Origin: Pyrocephalus nanus
Lineage: Eukaryota; Chordata; Aves; Passeriformes; Tyrannidae
Length of the DNA stretch: 64,000 bases
Assembly (NCBI GenBank): GCA_038380795.1
Contig: CM076263.1
Coordinates: 14,808,709-14,872,708 of the forward strand
Direction: 5' to 3'
A program made the translations under genes and the position numbers. The notes beneath the pieces are model-generated. The model saw only the letters and a program-made list of their open reading frames with translations, did not search any database and was not told the DNA's origin. Every line of letters begins with the position of its first letter. Position 1 is the first letter of the stretch. Positions 50,767-62,316 of the stretch are shown in pieces.

Positions 50767-53700
50767 TACATAAAATGCAACAATTTAAATGGAGACATTC
50801 TCATCAGAAAGCAAAAGGTTAGCAAAAATGCAAAGGAATTCCAGGATGACAAGGTTAGGGCCTGGATCTCCCAGCTAATATATCATTATTGCTCTATTCT
50901 TTTTTCCCAGTAAAAGAACTCAGAAGTCTGGAAAAGTGGGAAGGGTCTTTCAAAACACTGGGACTGTGCATTTTTATAAGTGCAGAAGTCAAAAGAGAGA
51001 AAAATATTGTATCAAATATATGTTGTTGTTGACTAGATGTGTCATAGGGGTATATTTTTAGAGATCTGTGTCTTTCAAGTCTTAATTGACAGTGTAAGTC
51101 AAGTATAGACCAGGAACTAATAAATTTCTTAAATATTTTTCTATCATTACTTTACCTAAAGGAAGTTATCGGTTTCAGTCTAGCTTCAAGTGATAGACAT
51201 CTCTATTACAGCTATTGCCTTGAAAATTTACATCTTAGTTCAGATCATCATTACAGAGAAGATAATGACATGAACCATATTTTTAAAATTTTGCCTAGAA
51301 ATAGAGCTTAAGATTTTTTTTCTTCCAAGGAAGTTCATCTCCTCTTCCAGTTCCATCCTAATCTAACATTCCTTGATTTCAACTAGAAAGACTGTCATAG
51401 ATCTTCTTCAATAACACGTAAATAACTAAAAGGAAAAGATTATGTAAAATGTGCTATTAGTCCCTTTATATCTTGGAAAAAATAATTCTTGAATATGGTT
51501 ATTTAAAGTCATGCTGATTTCAGGTCATGCCTTATCTAGCCTGCGTCTAATTATGATAAAAATACAAAAGTTGGCTTTTATGCAACTTTGCATCTTTCAT
51601 ATTGAGACTCCCAGACAGCCTTGGCCAACTTCAACTGAGATTTTTCCTTCTCAATTTTCATTTTTTTTATCTTTTAGTTTCTTTTATCTTTACAGCACAA
51701 TCTCATGAGTTTATATTGTTATCTCTTTACATTTTTTCTTTCTTTTTGGAGACAGGTATCATTTTAGGTATTATTTTCAAGCTACAAAAAATGTTTGTAG
51801 CTAGTCAGGATACAGGCAATAAATTATTTTTCCATATAGACACATTTGATATATAAACATATTGACCCACATTCATAGTAAGTCTTTGCTTATGATATCT
51901 TAAAAAATTCAACTGATATGTATCAATGAGCAAAACATATACAGGAAGATAATACATGATGTCAGCTAGGTAGATGTATCCTGCTCCTTCTCCTAGCAAG
52001 GGTATGCCATATTTTGCAATCTTCAAAACGTCAGCACAAGGTAACCTTGAATTCTGACAACTCACAGACATGTTCTTGACTTAAGACAGCCTCACTTTAG
52101 TCCACGGTCTACTCCCAAAGGGCGATCCGTGCTTCAAATGTATGAATTTATCCTAGCAAGAAAGTAACCGGATCTTCAAAAACTCCTGCAAAAATCTTCA
52201 GCCTGGGCTGTTTTATGTGCACAGCTGCAGCACAGAGGGTCTCAGGGTCCTGCCTGTGCATTGTCAGCTGCCTTGGGAAATCCCCGAGTGCCTCATTGCT
52301 ACTCAGGGCTACCACAGCACGATGCTCAGTACCTCCTCTCCCCACAAAAATGGAAATCCCAAGCACTGACTGTCTTTGGCATGACCTTCCTTTAACTTAG
52401 CTGGTTCTCAGAGACACCACCTATTACATGTCACCTCCCTCCCAGATTTATTCTTCTTTAACTGAAGGAGTTAGAAACAGATTCAGAGATTGCCTAGCAA
52501 GTGACTGAATATTCTGGCAGTTTAGCACTGTGGTTTGTAGTTTGTGAGAAGGAGCTGACAACTGGAGATTTCTCCCATCTCCACTCACACTCATTCAAAG
52601 AAATCGATGGTTTTACACTGCTGCCAATCCAGCTGCTATATGATTTATCACCTGGATAGAAAAGAACACTTTACACCTTATTACATGGCCTTTTCAGTCA
52701 TCCTAGACTAGAAAAAGATGCATTTATTTGCATTGATATTTATTAAGCCTTTTCCTTATATTTGTGCTTCCTGCTCAAAAAAACCTTCAGTAAACAAAAG
52801 AAAATGTAGAAAGCACTAATTTGTATGGAAGGCACTGTAGCTAACATGGTGTATTATTTTATATTTTATTGTTATGGTATTCAGAATTACTAATATTCAT
52901 TTAGTACAGAAAAATTGTCATAGTTCAGTTAAAGAAATGTATATTGAGTAAATATACAATGCTTACTATATAAAATGTGTGTAAACTACATTCTATGCTT
53001 ACATAAACCCAAGCATATACATAAGGATTAATATATATACTAGTATTAATAGATATACTAGCATACATATATGTGTGTACACACACATTTCTCAGAGATA
53101 ATTTTTAGATTAAAATGTTTTCTCTATCTTACATTAGGTTAAAAAGTTGGAATTTTGTGAACTGTAAGTTAGAAGTTTTGAACAACAGAAGGCTGAAAGA
53201 GATTTTACTTCAGATCAGATAAAACATCTAATAATTTTTAAATTAATACAGATGTAAATCAGGATTAATGCTAACAAAAACTTTTATCTCATTAAATTCC
53301 TGTAAGATGGTGTATTCCATTCTAACATATGATTTTCAATTCAGCAACAAAATATCCATAGCTCATAGCTTAATTAAAATGCAATATGTATATTAACTGT
53401 TATTTTATGACTCCTAGTGGGAGTACTGATATCTAATTTCTAATTTCCTTTTTTTTTTTTTTTAATTCTATTCATAAAGCAGCAGTATAACTCACTAATG
53501 CCTGAACCATTTTATTTTGTGAGTTTCATAGGATTGCTTTCTATAAGTTTGGTTGAAAATCTCTAGTTATGGTTCACCTATCCTTGTTTACAAATAACAC
53601 ATAATTAAAAAGAGTTTAGAAAGTAGCAGTAAGATTTAAGAACACCAAGTTGTTTTTTTTTCAGTCTACAGCAGACTACATCTTTGTTCGGAAATGTTCA

Positions 53701-54459
53701 GACTATGAAGTGCAAAGGGAATTAAATAACATTATGACAACAATACTAAGACATTATATTTGGTTTGTTAGTTTTGTTATCTGGCACAGGCATACTCATT
53801 ATCTGTTTACTGAGTAAACATTTGGACAAGTTACTGTATAGCTAACCTAAAAATTTCTGAATAATTGGTTGTTACCTAACGATGTGAATAACTACAGAGT
53901 AGCTATATTCACTCAGTGTATATAGTGTTCAGTAATTCATGCCATTCCCAAATGTTCCATGCCAACCAAACAGATCTGAATAAGCGATTTACAAACGAAG
54001 CTAGTAAACTCGGAGAGTTCCAACTGCATATATAATCACCTTTCATGTAGTCACAATGGAAGGAAAGTCCCGCTGACTTCAGCTTTATTTCAAGGGCTTT
54101 TGCTGACATAAAAGGGGAAGGAAGCAGTGGTAACTGTCATGTGAAAAGGGGATATCTCTTCAATCTTTATTTTGGAGAGTTTTCCTTTACTCTTAGTGTT
54201 TGATTTGTCTATCAGCACCCCAGAAAAGCCAAGACTCTTATGCCTGACCAGTCTGTCAGAATCCTATTATGGGGACCCTTCACTGATTGGAGGGTGATTT
54301 GACTGACTTATTCTGGGAAATACACCAACAGCATTAGCAACACCCCTCAGAGGGTCTTCCCACTTTGCTAGAGTATGTTACCCATTGCCACTGACTGCCA
54401 GAACCCATGAAGGACTCACATAACAGTTTACAGAATAACACTCTTTATTAATATAAAAT
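50767..54459. other. AT-rich unique DNA, no gene seen
   Basis: No gene supported. It contains a slightly GC-richer segment at about 52090-52440 without diagnostic repeat words, a TA/CA/TG-rich stretch (about 53025-53090) and a poly-T run (about 53450-53463). The sequence at 54180-54450 is also GC-richer and may belong to the neighbouring LTR-like block's insertion, or be an older repeat. Confidence 0.6.
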
Positions 54460-55201
54460 TGTGACAAGTCAAGGTTTGAGGGTTGCCAGTGATAATATCT
54501 GATTGCAAAAATACATTCAAAGCAATACACAGAGAAGCTTTAATCCCCAGTAAAGGTATTCAGTGTGCATGCAGTATGGTGCTTACCCACCAGGTGTCCC
54601 TATGGGGGAGAAGACAGGTTCAGCCCATTGACTGATCCCCGCAGTTACAATGGAGACCTCCTTAACTTTTCTCCCATTCTCAACTTACTTTTATATATTT
54701 CTTTATATTTTGGTGGAGCTTGGGTGACTCGAGTAATAAATACCTTTGTTACTGATTGGTGTAAAATTCTCTTGCTTCATTTTTAATGATAAAGTCAAAA
54801 AAATACAGGCCATGTGCCCAGTGTGGGTGATCATACCCTGGAGGTGGGTACCTTTGGGATGGAGGTGTGCTCTAATATTATAATTAAGCTTTAATGAAGT
54901 TGATCTGAGGAGACAGATTTCACCATACCTGTGGGTTCAGCACCAGGACATCTTCTCCCATCTCCCTTGGGTGACAGGTGCTGTGCAGTTTATCATCTGC
55001 AAAGTGCCATCAAGTCCCCCGCCCTGCAAGGATTTCTGGAGCCTGGCCACAGTGCCTCGACCGTGCTCCACTCTCCGTTCCACCCACCTTAGCAGGTGTT
55101 TACTGTTGTATGGGGAGTCACTGCAGAGCTACCAGCTGTATTCCATCCAGGAAGTAGCAGCTGCATTTTACCCGATAATTTCTGTACTGTTTTAATGTCC
55201 A
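54460..55201 (-). mobile_element. LTR-like block (minus), tentative
   Basis: Read on the minus strand there is a CCAAT box (54755-54759) and a TATATAAAAG TATA box about 57 bp further (54688-54698). An ATTAAAGC poly(A)-type signal follows about 150 bp further (54539-54544), and CTTGTCACA marks a possible U5 end at 54460. This promoter-poly(A) order resembles an LTR. The outer boundary at 55201 is a guess (minus TGGACATT start), and no target-site duplication is seen. An AATAAAGAG word lies just beyond the proposed end (54440-54450), so the true right edge may differ. Confidence 0.42.
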
Positions 55202-55467
55202 TAAGGTTGTAAATATAACTTCTTAGTTTCTTCTAGCCTTATCCCCAGTCATCTTTCCACAGTAATGGTCTTTCTACATGCTGTCATGGTTTTTTGCTTG
55301 TTGTTTTTTTTTCTTGAACGTTTTTTCTTGTGACTTCTGTCACAGACCTACCCCTCTGCTGATTCCATCTCCTCATGCTAATTTTGCATCTAGTGGCAAT
55401 ATGTAATTTGAGACATTTGCTTTTTCAGGGTATAATTGACCCCAAACCTCAGAGGAAAGCAAAGTTT

Positions 55468-55514
55468 AAAAACAAAAAACAAAACAAACAAACAAACAAA
55501 ACCACAACCAAACA
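55468..55514. repeat. (CAAA)n low-complexity tract
   Basis: AAAACAAAAAACAAAACAAA followed by several CAAA units and ACCACAACC. Same style as the other CAAA tracts. Confidence 0.85.
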
Positions 55515-56089
55515 TCAAGGACTTGAATATCACAATGCTCCCAAATTATCAAAACTCTCAAAATTGTGTGGATTCGTATTTGGCAAGATGCAACTCATTT
55601 GTAAGACCCACAGCAAGACTAGAACAGACAGTGAAAGTTGACTGTTTTGAATTTGCATGGCAAGGTTTTGGTAGTGGCAGAGGCTACTGGGATGGCTTCT
55701 CTGAGAAGCTTCTAGAAGCTTCCCACATCCAACAGAGCCAGTCCCAGACAGCTTCATGACAGACCCACCACTGGCCAAGACCAAGCCAACACCTCTGTGA
55801 TAAGATATTTAAGAAGGAAAAGAAAGAAATCATTGCACAGGAAAAAATTTGTCCAGAGAATAGAGGAGTGAGAATACAAGAGAGAAACAACTATAAAGAC
55901 ATTAAAGTCATTGAAGAAGGAAGGGAAGGAAGTGCTCCAGATGCTGGAGCAGAGATTCTTTTGTAGCTACTGGTGAAGACCATAGAGAAGTCCCTCATTG
56001 GAGCAGGTGAATGCCTGAAAGAAGGCTGTGATCCCATGAGAAGTATATACTGCAGCATGCTTCTAGCAGGGGCTATGGCCCCATAGAGG

Positions 56090-56300
56090 GAAGAATCCAT
56101 GCTAGAGCAGGATTGTTGACAGGACTTGTGACCCTATGGAGGACCCACACTGGAACAGTCTGTTCCTGAAGAATTGCACCCTGTGAAAGGGATCCACCCT
56201 GCTGCAGTTCATGAAGAACCACAGCCCTTGGGAAGGACTCATGGTGGAGAAGTCTGTGGAGGACTGTCTCCTGTGGGAGGGACACCATGCTGGAGCAGGG
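56090..56300. repeat. Degenerate ~47-bp tandem array inside the LTR
   Basis: Repeated cores read CATGCTAGAGCAGG, CACACTGGAACAGT, CACCCTGCTGCAGT, CATGGTGGAGAAGT and CACCATGCTGGAGCAG. They are spaced roughly 45-50 bp apart, each followed by a GAAGAA/GAGGAC and CCCTGTG/CCTGTGGG half. The units are well diverged from one another, unlike the 46-bp array that follows. Confidence 0.7.
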
Positions 56301-56310
56301 GAAGGATTCC

Positions 56311-56412
56311 TCTCCCTGAGAAGGAAGAAGCAGCAGAATGTAACCCTCATCACCCTTCTCCCTGAGAAGGAAGAAACAGCACAATGTAACCGTCATCACC
56401 CTTCTCCCTGAG
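56311..56412. repeat. 46-bp tandem repeat, about 2.2 copies
   Basis: TCTCCCTGAG starts at 56311, 56357 and 56403, a constant 46-bp period. Copies 1 and 2 differ at only a few positions (GAAGCAGCAGAATG versus GAAACAGCACAATG, CCCTCAT versus CCGTCAT). The array lies inside the LTR. Confidence 0.9.
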
Positions 56413-56724
56413 ACAATAGGAGGAAGAAGTTAGAGGATCAGGAACAAAATTAGGCCTGGGAAGGAGGCCTAATCAGGTATGTTTTTTGCTCATGACAGTA
56501 ATCAGTGAGTGATATCTCCCTGTCCTTTACTCACAAGCCTTTCATTACATCTTCTCTCCTCTGTCCTGCTGAGAAGGGGAGTGAAAGAGAATTTTTGGTG
56601 GGTACTTAGCATCCAGCCAGTGTCAACCCACAACACTGGCTATTGAACTGGTAAATGATGCAGATGCCTAGAGAACAGAAACAGTGATTATGATCCCTTT
56701 CACAGCACAGTATTAGAAGCAATC

Positions 56725-56776
56725 AATTTCCCAACCAGTTTGTGAATCTCAATTTCCAAACTAGTTTGTGAATCTC
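56725..56776. repeat. 26-bp tandem duplication
   Basis: AATTTCCCAACCAGTTTGTG and its continuation GAATCTC (56725-56750) recur at 56751-56776 with two or three differences. It lies about 90 bp beyond the LTR end. Confidence 0.85.
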
Positions 56777-57141
56777 ACTACAACTGAGATATGTATATAA
56801 ACCAAGAAAAATTGTACTTTTCCAGAAGCTTGTACAGCTTGATAAGCAATGAAGCATCATGCCCTGCTCAGGCAGTATGGAAAGATAAGAGTGTCTGTGG
56901 TTGTGTTAGTTTTATTATCATCTAGGGTTTACCTCTTTCCTTGTTTAAGAGCCCATACAATTTTAGTTTCAGTACTATATGAAACCAAAATAATTCTGAG
57001 TGATTCTATTTACCAAATTTGTGCTAGGTTGGTAAATACTATTCTTTTCCACTGATCTGTATGAAGTTCTAATCTAAAGGAAAACAAAATCCAGATATCA
57101 TTATTTCTCTGTACGTTGTTTAATCTAGTTGCATCTTGAAT

Positions 57142-57165
57142 ATAGAATCATAGAATAGTTTGGGA
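57142..57165 (-). mobile_element. CR1-like terminal repeat or LTR edge (ambiguous)
   Basis: TATAGAATCATAGAATAGTTTGGGA looks like a CR1 3' end, but no CR1 body follows. The same bases overlap the expected terminus of the minus-strand LTR at 57153-57782 (...CCCAAACCATTACA would be the mirror of its start). So this is either the tail of a CR1 copy disrupted by the LTR, or chance drift of the LTR end. Confidence 0.5.
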
Positions 57166-57356
57166 TCTGGCTTCCAACCAAATGCCCAAGACTATAATTG
57201 CAGTCTTCCCCACCCTCCCCCTATGAACACAAGAGAAGAGAGGGGAAAAAAACTACCAAAAGCACTGAAATGACAAAACCAAAGCAGTTTATATATATAT
57301 GAGTTATATATATAATCATATATGTATTATATATATTTACATCTATATACAGTTAT

Positions 57357-57404
<48 letters not shown>

Positions 57405-57782
57405 AGAGTCCCAACTCGCCAAAACTAAAACAGAAAATAAAAACCAATATATGCAGATATACACAGCTAATACAGAACCAGCAAACAAAAGAACAAAATA
57501 CTTTCCTCAAAAAGACAAAAGCCACTTCACCAGACCCCTCAGCCTGGACCGGAAAAACAACAGGCCACAGTAGGCCTCACTCCCAGATAAGCGAGAGCTG
57601 ACTGCAGAATTCTGCTATCTTCAAGTCCAATGGAAGAGAAGAGAGACCCTCCTCTCTCCTTCTTATTTATACTCTTGCTTACGTAAAAAATGGGATGGAA
57701 TATCTGGGATATGAGACTTCCTTAGTTACAGTCTGGTATCCAGGAAGAGGACAATGTGGGGCCTAAAGTCCAAACCATTACA
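57153..57782 (-). mobile_element. Solo LTR of an endogenous retrovirus (minus) with internal (TA)n
   Basis: Read on the minus strand it begins TGTAATGGTTTGGACTTTAG at 57782. A TATA box GAGTATAAATAAG follows about 110 bp in (about 57664-57676), then a G/A-rich leader and T-rich U5-like sequence. A long TA array (57365-57398) and further TATA-rich sequence come next. The far end reads GATCCCAAAC near 57160-57170, which mirrors the GTTTGGAC start as a terminal inverted repeat would. At about 630 bp with no internal viral genes it fits a solo LTR. It resembles avian ERV LTRs I remember, but the family is not confirmed. The 3' terminal bases are altered or fused to a CR1-like tail. Confidence 0.65.
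57280..57398. repeat. TA-rich tract including (TA)17
   Basis: Scattered TATATATA runs from 57280 lead to an uninterrupted array of 17 TA units (57365-57398). It sits inside the minus-strand LTR, so its expansion happened within the inserted element. Confidence 0.93.
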
Positions 57783-57924
57783 ACTAGAAAAAGTAAGAAT
57801 TGATTTTTCTTCCTGATTGTAGGTAAGTTATTTTTTGTATTTAGCTGTCAATCTGTTGAAAGAAAAGTACACTGTAAGTAATCTGAATACCTAGAAATAC
57901 ATGGTAATAAACAAGATTCACCTG

Positions 57925-59515
57925 ACAACATGAGACAAAATCGTCTTTGGCAACAGGCTGGCCAGCCTACCAAGGAGAGTTTTAAACTAAGAGGTGGGGA
58001 GGAGCTGATGACCAACAATCAAGTGAGAAGATGGTGGTCAGGGTTCTCAAACAAAGGATGCAGGCTGATGTGGAAAGAGAAGCCTTATAGTCAATGAAAC
58101 AAGACTGAAGTTTAACCACCTCAATAAATGCACACAAAAAAAAGGAAATATAAAAACCAATAGACGAATCAGTTAATCTCACACATATTCTGGGAAATAA
58201 GAAAACTAGGTATCTATTTGAAGCACACCTACACCACATGTACACCCCATGCACCATGGGGAGCTGTTAGAGAGCCCACGAGTGCTAAGGCAGCTGGGTG
58301 GAGTCACTACGAAGCTACTTGGTTAGCTTTGAAAGCTCATCTGGGTGGGACAGTGTTCCTGAGGACTGGAAGAAAGTAAATCTCATACCTGACTCCCAAG
58401 AAGGCCAGGAAGAGGACTCTGGGAAACTAGAAGCCAGTCAGACTCCCCTTGATGCCTAAGAAGGTCATGGAGAAAATATTCCTGGAATTCATCTGCAGTG
58501 AGAAGAGAGGTATGTCAGGGTGTGGTCAGAAGAGATTCATTAAGACAAAATAATTACTGAAAAGTAATTACTGATTTACCTGACAGCCTTCCATGATGAG
58601 GTGATTGACATGTGCATAAGCGAGAGCAGTTGATGTTGTTTATCTTGACTTAAACATGAATTTCAACACTGTATCACATAATATCCCCATATCCAAATTA
58701 ATGCAATATAGGCTAGCTAACTGGACAATCAGTTGGACTAAAACCTTACTAAACAAATAAGTTCAAACTAATGCAACTAGCTGGAGGCTTGTAACTACTT
58801 GTATATCTTGGGGGTTAATACTGGGTCTAATGATATTTCGCATCTTTAGTAATGATCTGAATGATAAGGCAGAATGTACTCTCAACAAAATTTCAAATTA
58901 TACAATGCAGAGAGGAGAGGCTGTTGTACCAGATGGATACAGGGGCTGATGAGAACCTCAAGCAGTTCAGCAAAATACAGTGCCCCGTATGTGGGGAAGA
59001 ATAACACTCTATACCAACACAGGCTCTGGGCCAACTTTCTGGAAAGCAGCTTTACGGAAAAGGACCTGTGGGTCTTGATGAAGACCAAGTTGGTCATGCA
59101 TGCCCTTTACTCAACACCAATGAAGCCACATGTGGAGTACTGTGTGCAGTTCTGGGCTCTTCAAAACAAGGAAGGACATGGACATACTGGAAAGAGTCCA
59201 GATAATTTGTGGATTGGAGCATCACTTATATGAAGAGAGTCTGAGAGAGCTGAGACTGTGCAGTCAGGAGAAAGGAATGCCGAGGTATTTAGTTTCCATG
59301 TGTTTTGATGCCTGATGGGGAAGAAATAAAGGGGACAGAATCTGACACTTGGTTGTGTGAAGAGACAGAGGCAATAGGTGCAAACTGAGATGCAGAAAAT
59401 GCTATTTAAATAAAACAATAATAATTTTTTTTTTGAGTTTCCAGGCTTTAGATATATTTAAACTTGCCTGAAGAAACAGGTGTGGTACTAGATGATCATC
59501 CTCTCTCTAGTTATG
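57925..59515 (+). mobile_element. CR1 LINE, degraded copy with RT region (plus)
   Basis: Sense CR1 starts near GGCAACAGGCTGGCCAGCC and TTTTAAACTAAGAGGTGGGG (about 57950-57995). It then jumps to the RT fingers region (AGAGCCCACGAGTGCTAAGG at about 58271, GAGGACTGGAAGAAAGTAAA at 58362, 'gggaaactagaagccagtcagactcc' at 58420). The palm follows, with the catalytic FADD region destroyed (about 58885-58915), then the C-terminus and part of the 3' UTR to GGTACTAGATGATCATCCTC (about 59487-59505). The endonuclease is largely missing and the 3' UTR is internally shortened. It is old and non-functional, and has no clear ATTCTATG tail. Confidence 0.88.
58874..59233 (+). pseudogene. CR1 ORF2 remnant, RT palm-to-C-terminal part
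   Basis: The open stretch carries family landmarks in order: a degraded post-FADD region, FTEKDLWVLMKTKL (family pattern of E-KDLGV--D-KL) and PHVEYCVQFWALQNK. After a frameshift come the equivalents of LERVQ (LERVQIICGLEHHLYEESL in the next frame, 59142-59240). The catalytic aspartates upstream are lost. It is not a gene in its own right; its openness reflects the ancestral CR1 reading frame. Confidence 0.82.
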
Positions 59516-62316
59516 TGATACTGACATATTGTGGAGCCATGTGTCAATAAGGCCAACTGGAAAACCTCAAGTGCTCCAGTACAGTGCATTTGTTAGTATT
59601 CAGGACTGTTTCTGTGGTGAAACATATTCTCATAAATATGCAGACAGATAAAAGAAAACAGACTGATGTCACAGTTTTATAGATGATGAAAGTTCTCTGG
59701 TGGCAAGTATGGAGAACTTAACAAGAATCAATTGATTAATTGTTCAATTGCTGTTAGTTGAACAATTTCAAACAAAAGATCTTCTAAAAGACTAGACTTG
59801 TTCATTTACTTCTGAATAGTTTTGATATGAGGAACTGGATTTGCAACTGATAAAAAGGTTTCAGCCTTTTGGCAAGGAAGATGTATTGTTCTATAAATGG
59901 CTAAGAATCTGGTCAATTGTTATACTTTCTTGTTTATTTGTTTAGATTGTTATTTTAATTTACTCTTTTAGTTTTATTGCAGTTATGCATAACTTCTCAA
60001 ACAATATGAAAACTCTGTCACCCTCAAGTTATTCACTGAGAGCTCCATCTGAGAAATCATTCAGTGTCTGAAGGGACTGAAATTACGAATTATCACACGA
60101 AATTGAAAAGGATCAAAATGTTATCATATTACATGTAAAATATTGATAAGAGTAGGAGATTAAGTAGCTGGGAAAGAAAGAATGAATAATGGGTACTCAG
60201 TTAGTAATCTCAAAAGAAAGAACAGAGAGGATATTCAGACAGAAGTGGGACAGAGGAATCAGACAAAGATCCTACTGCCATGGGTTTTGCTGTTACTGTA
60301 ACTCTTCAAAATTGGCTCTGTGGGAGAATGCACAGGAAATACTCAGAAAAAAACCCCAGAAAGGCAGTGTTTTTTTATATTATTACTCAATATTATAACA
60401 GTAATTTTCTTCCTGACCTTTTTAACAATCCCATTTATAACAAAGTACTTATTTCATTATTTAAAGAAGTATTACTAGATCTAAACCGTAAATATTTTAA
60501 AAAATCTTGTAAGTAAGGGATGTTTTCAAAAAACATAGTCTTTTGTTCTACATATTAAATAGTAGTATTTTAATTTTATGTAGATAAAATCAACTTGAGC
60601 AAACATATTTACCTTTCCAAATAATAATTTACTATGGAAAAACCTTTTTCTGGTTAAGAAAAACTGTAAATCACCTTGAATATCTTTCAAGAATTTGAAC
60701 CTGAATGTATAAGAGAATTATATTTCCTTGGATGTAAAAAAGTATTTATTTCTGCTGCAGGGATCTGCACAGTTCTTATCATGTGATTTTTTGCCTATTT
60801 TTCTCCTATATTTCCATACTGTTTTGTTTTACAATATCTTTTCAAAAATACATATAAGTGCCTACTTGATATTTCACTTCACAGTCCCAGGTAACAGCTA
60901 CGTACACAGGATTCTTCAGTTTCAAGTGACCTGCAAATGCTTGAACCTTGTGGGCAAAAGTCAAAGAGCCAATAAACCAGAACACCTCTCCCCTTGCACA
61001 ATAACAAAAAATAGAAAAGGGTATGATCATCACCTCAGAAAAACTGCCCTTGTAACATATGTATATTCTCAGAAACCCAGTGTAAGAAAGAGTTTGTGCA
61101 GCTGTTTTGTAATCTAGTTTTTTTGGTAAGACATTTCAAAAATGAAGAATTCTACTAAGTGGATCAGAGCTATATCTTATCGTTGGAAGTGACTGACTTA
61201 TCCTTCCTCCAAGCTAAGAGAATCAGCTTACAAAGCCATTATTTTCCTTCAACGGAGGTATCACATAAAGCATGGAGAGAAAGCACCATGTGACAAGGAA
61301 GGGAGACTCACACTTCTGAACTGCCATTCTGTGACAGTTATTAAAAGATCCTTTCTTGTTCTAAAGACCCTTCTTTTTTTGAATTGTATGGCCTGACATT
61401 CCACACTTTAAATTTCACCTTTTAAACTTAAAAAAAATGTGAAAATAATACAGAACAAAGTTCTTCTGAAGTCTGAGATCCACAAATGAGCTTGTTTTTC
61501 TATATAAACAGTTGTTAAGAGAAAGCTGTAAAAGAAAAGGAAAAAAAAGGCAATGATAGAATTCCAAGCTGTATTCAAAGGAGACAGATTCTACTTTTCC
61601 ATATTAACCAATGTTTCATACTGTGATAGATTTTTGTAATTTCATCAGAACTATATTTGAAAAGGTACTACATAACGTGCTACTTGTCTATTTGTTGTTG
61701 TGTTTAGTCTCATATTCAGAAAAAAAAAAGATTAAGTACGGGATAAACTTCTGTTCCTTAGGAAAGAAATACACTGTCTCAACTAAGAACCACTGAATAT
61801 TGTGACCATATACAGCAATTCAAACTGAAATGTAGAGATTTTGAGGTTATTTGTCTTCTGTATTTTCCTATGCACCTTTGATTAAAAGAAACACAAAAAA
61901 CTCCAAGAACACACTTTTTAATAATTATCTGGTGATGGAACACAGTATCTGTAGAAGCATCCTTTCTATAAAATTGATAATGAATAATGGACAATATAAT
62001 CCTCACTACATGTTGGTACTACTTTTCCAAATCTACAGTATTACAACCGTAATATGGTAAAGTGGATTTTTCTAATTCATACAAAATCAACTTTTCTGAA
62101 TACAAATACAAACTACTGCAACCTAGGTCATAGACTAGTGATGTAAGGAGTAAATTACTGTAGAGTGCAATATTCATCTAAATAAAGTGCTAAAGGTATC
62201 AGTGACAATACAGTTAAAGAAGTAGAAAAGAAAATTAAAAAATGCCTTGATACACCTTACTGAAAATCAAGTACTTTTCTGCTGCTCTTGACTTTGGGAT
62301 TTTCCTTTGTACAAAT
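59516..62316. other. AT-rich unique DNA, no gene seen
   Basis: No gene or firm repeat. There is a small inverted repeat, AATTGTTCAA / TTGAACAATT (about 59737-59768). The 129-codon frame at 60728-61117 (+) has no recognisable family features. Confidence 0.62.

Larger units (their letters stand above)
55643..56635 (+). mobile_element. Solo LTR of an avian endogenous retrovirus (ERVL-type likely)
   Basis: The block starts TGTTTTGAATTTGCATGGCA and ends CAGTGTCAACCCACAACA, i.e. TG...CA. U3 contains 'gagaagcttctagaagcttccc' and a TATTTAAG promoter-like word (55806-55813). The middle is a degenerate array of about 47-bp units with GGACCCACACTGGAACAG-type cores, followed by a clean 46-bp tandem (56311-56412). 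The 3' part has GGTGGGTACTTAGCATCCAG before the end. I recognise the overall design from avian genomes as a retroviral LTR, probably class III (ERVL). This is from memory, not a search. Where a poly(A) signal would be expected (about 56440-56480) the sequence looks shortened. No target-site duplication is clear and no internal viral sequence is present. Minus-strand open frames across it are by-products of the 46-48-bp repeats. Confidence 0.75.

Noticed and set aside
56073..56399. 108-codon minus-strand frame with repeated FLLREKG-like units, at first sight a repeat protein
   Set aside because: The repeats are the 46-48-bp tandem units of the LTR. The 46-bp period is not a multiple of three, so the peptide repeats are not in one frame.
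60728..61117. 129-codon plus-strand frame
   Set aside because: No recognisable family, AT-rich noncoding composition, no flanking signals.
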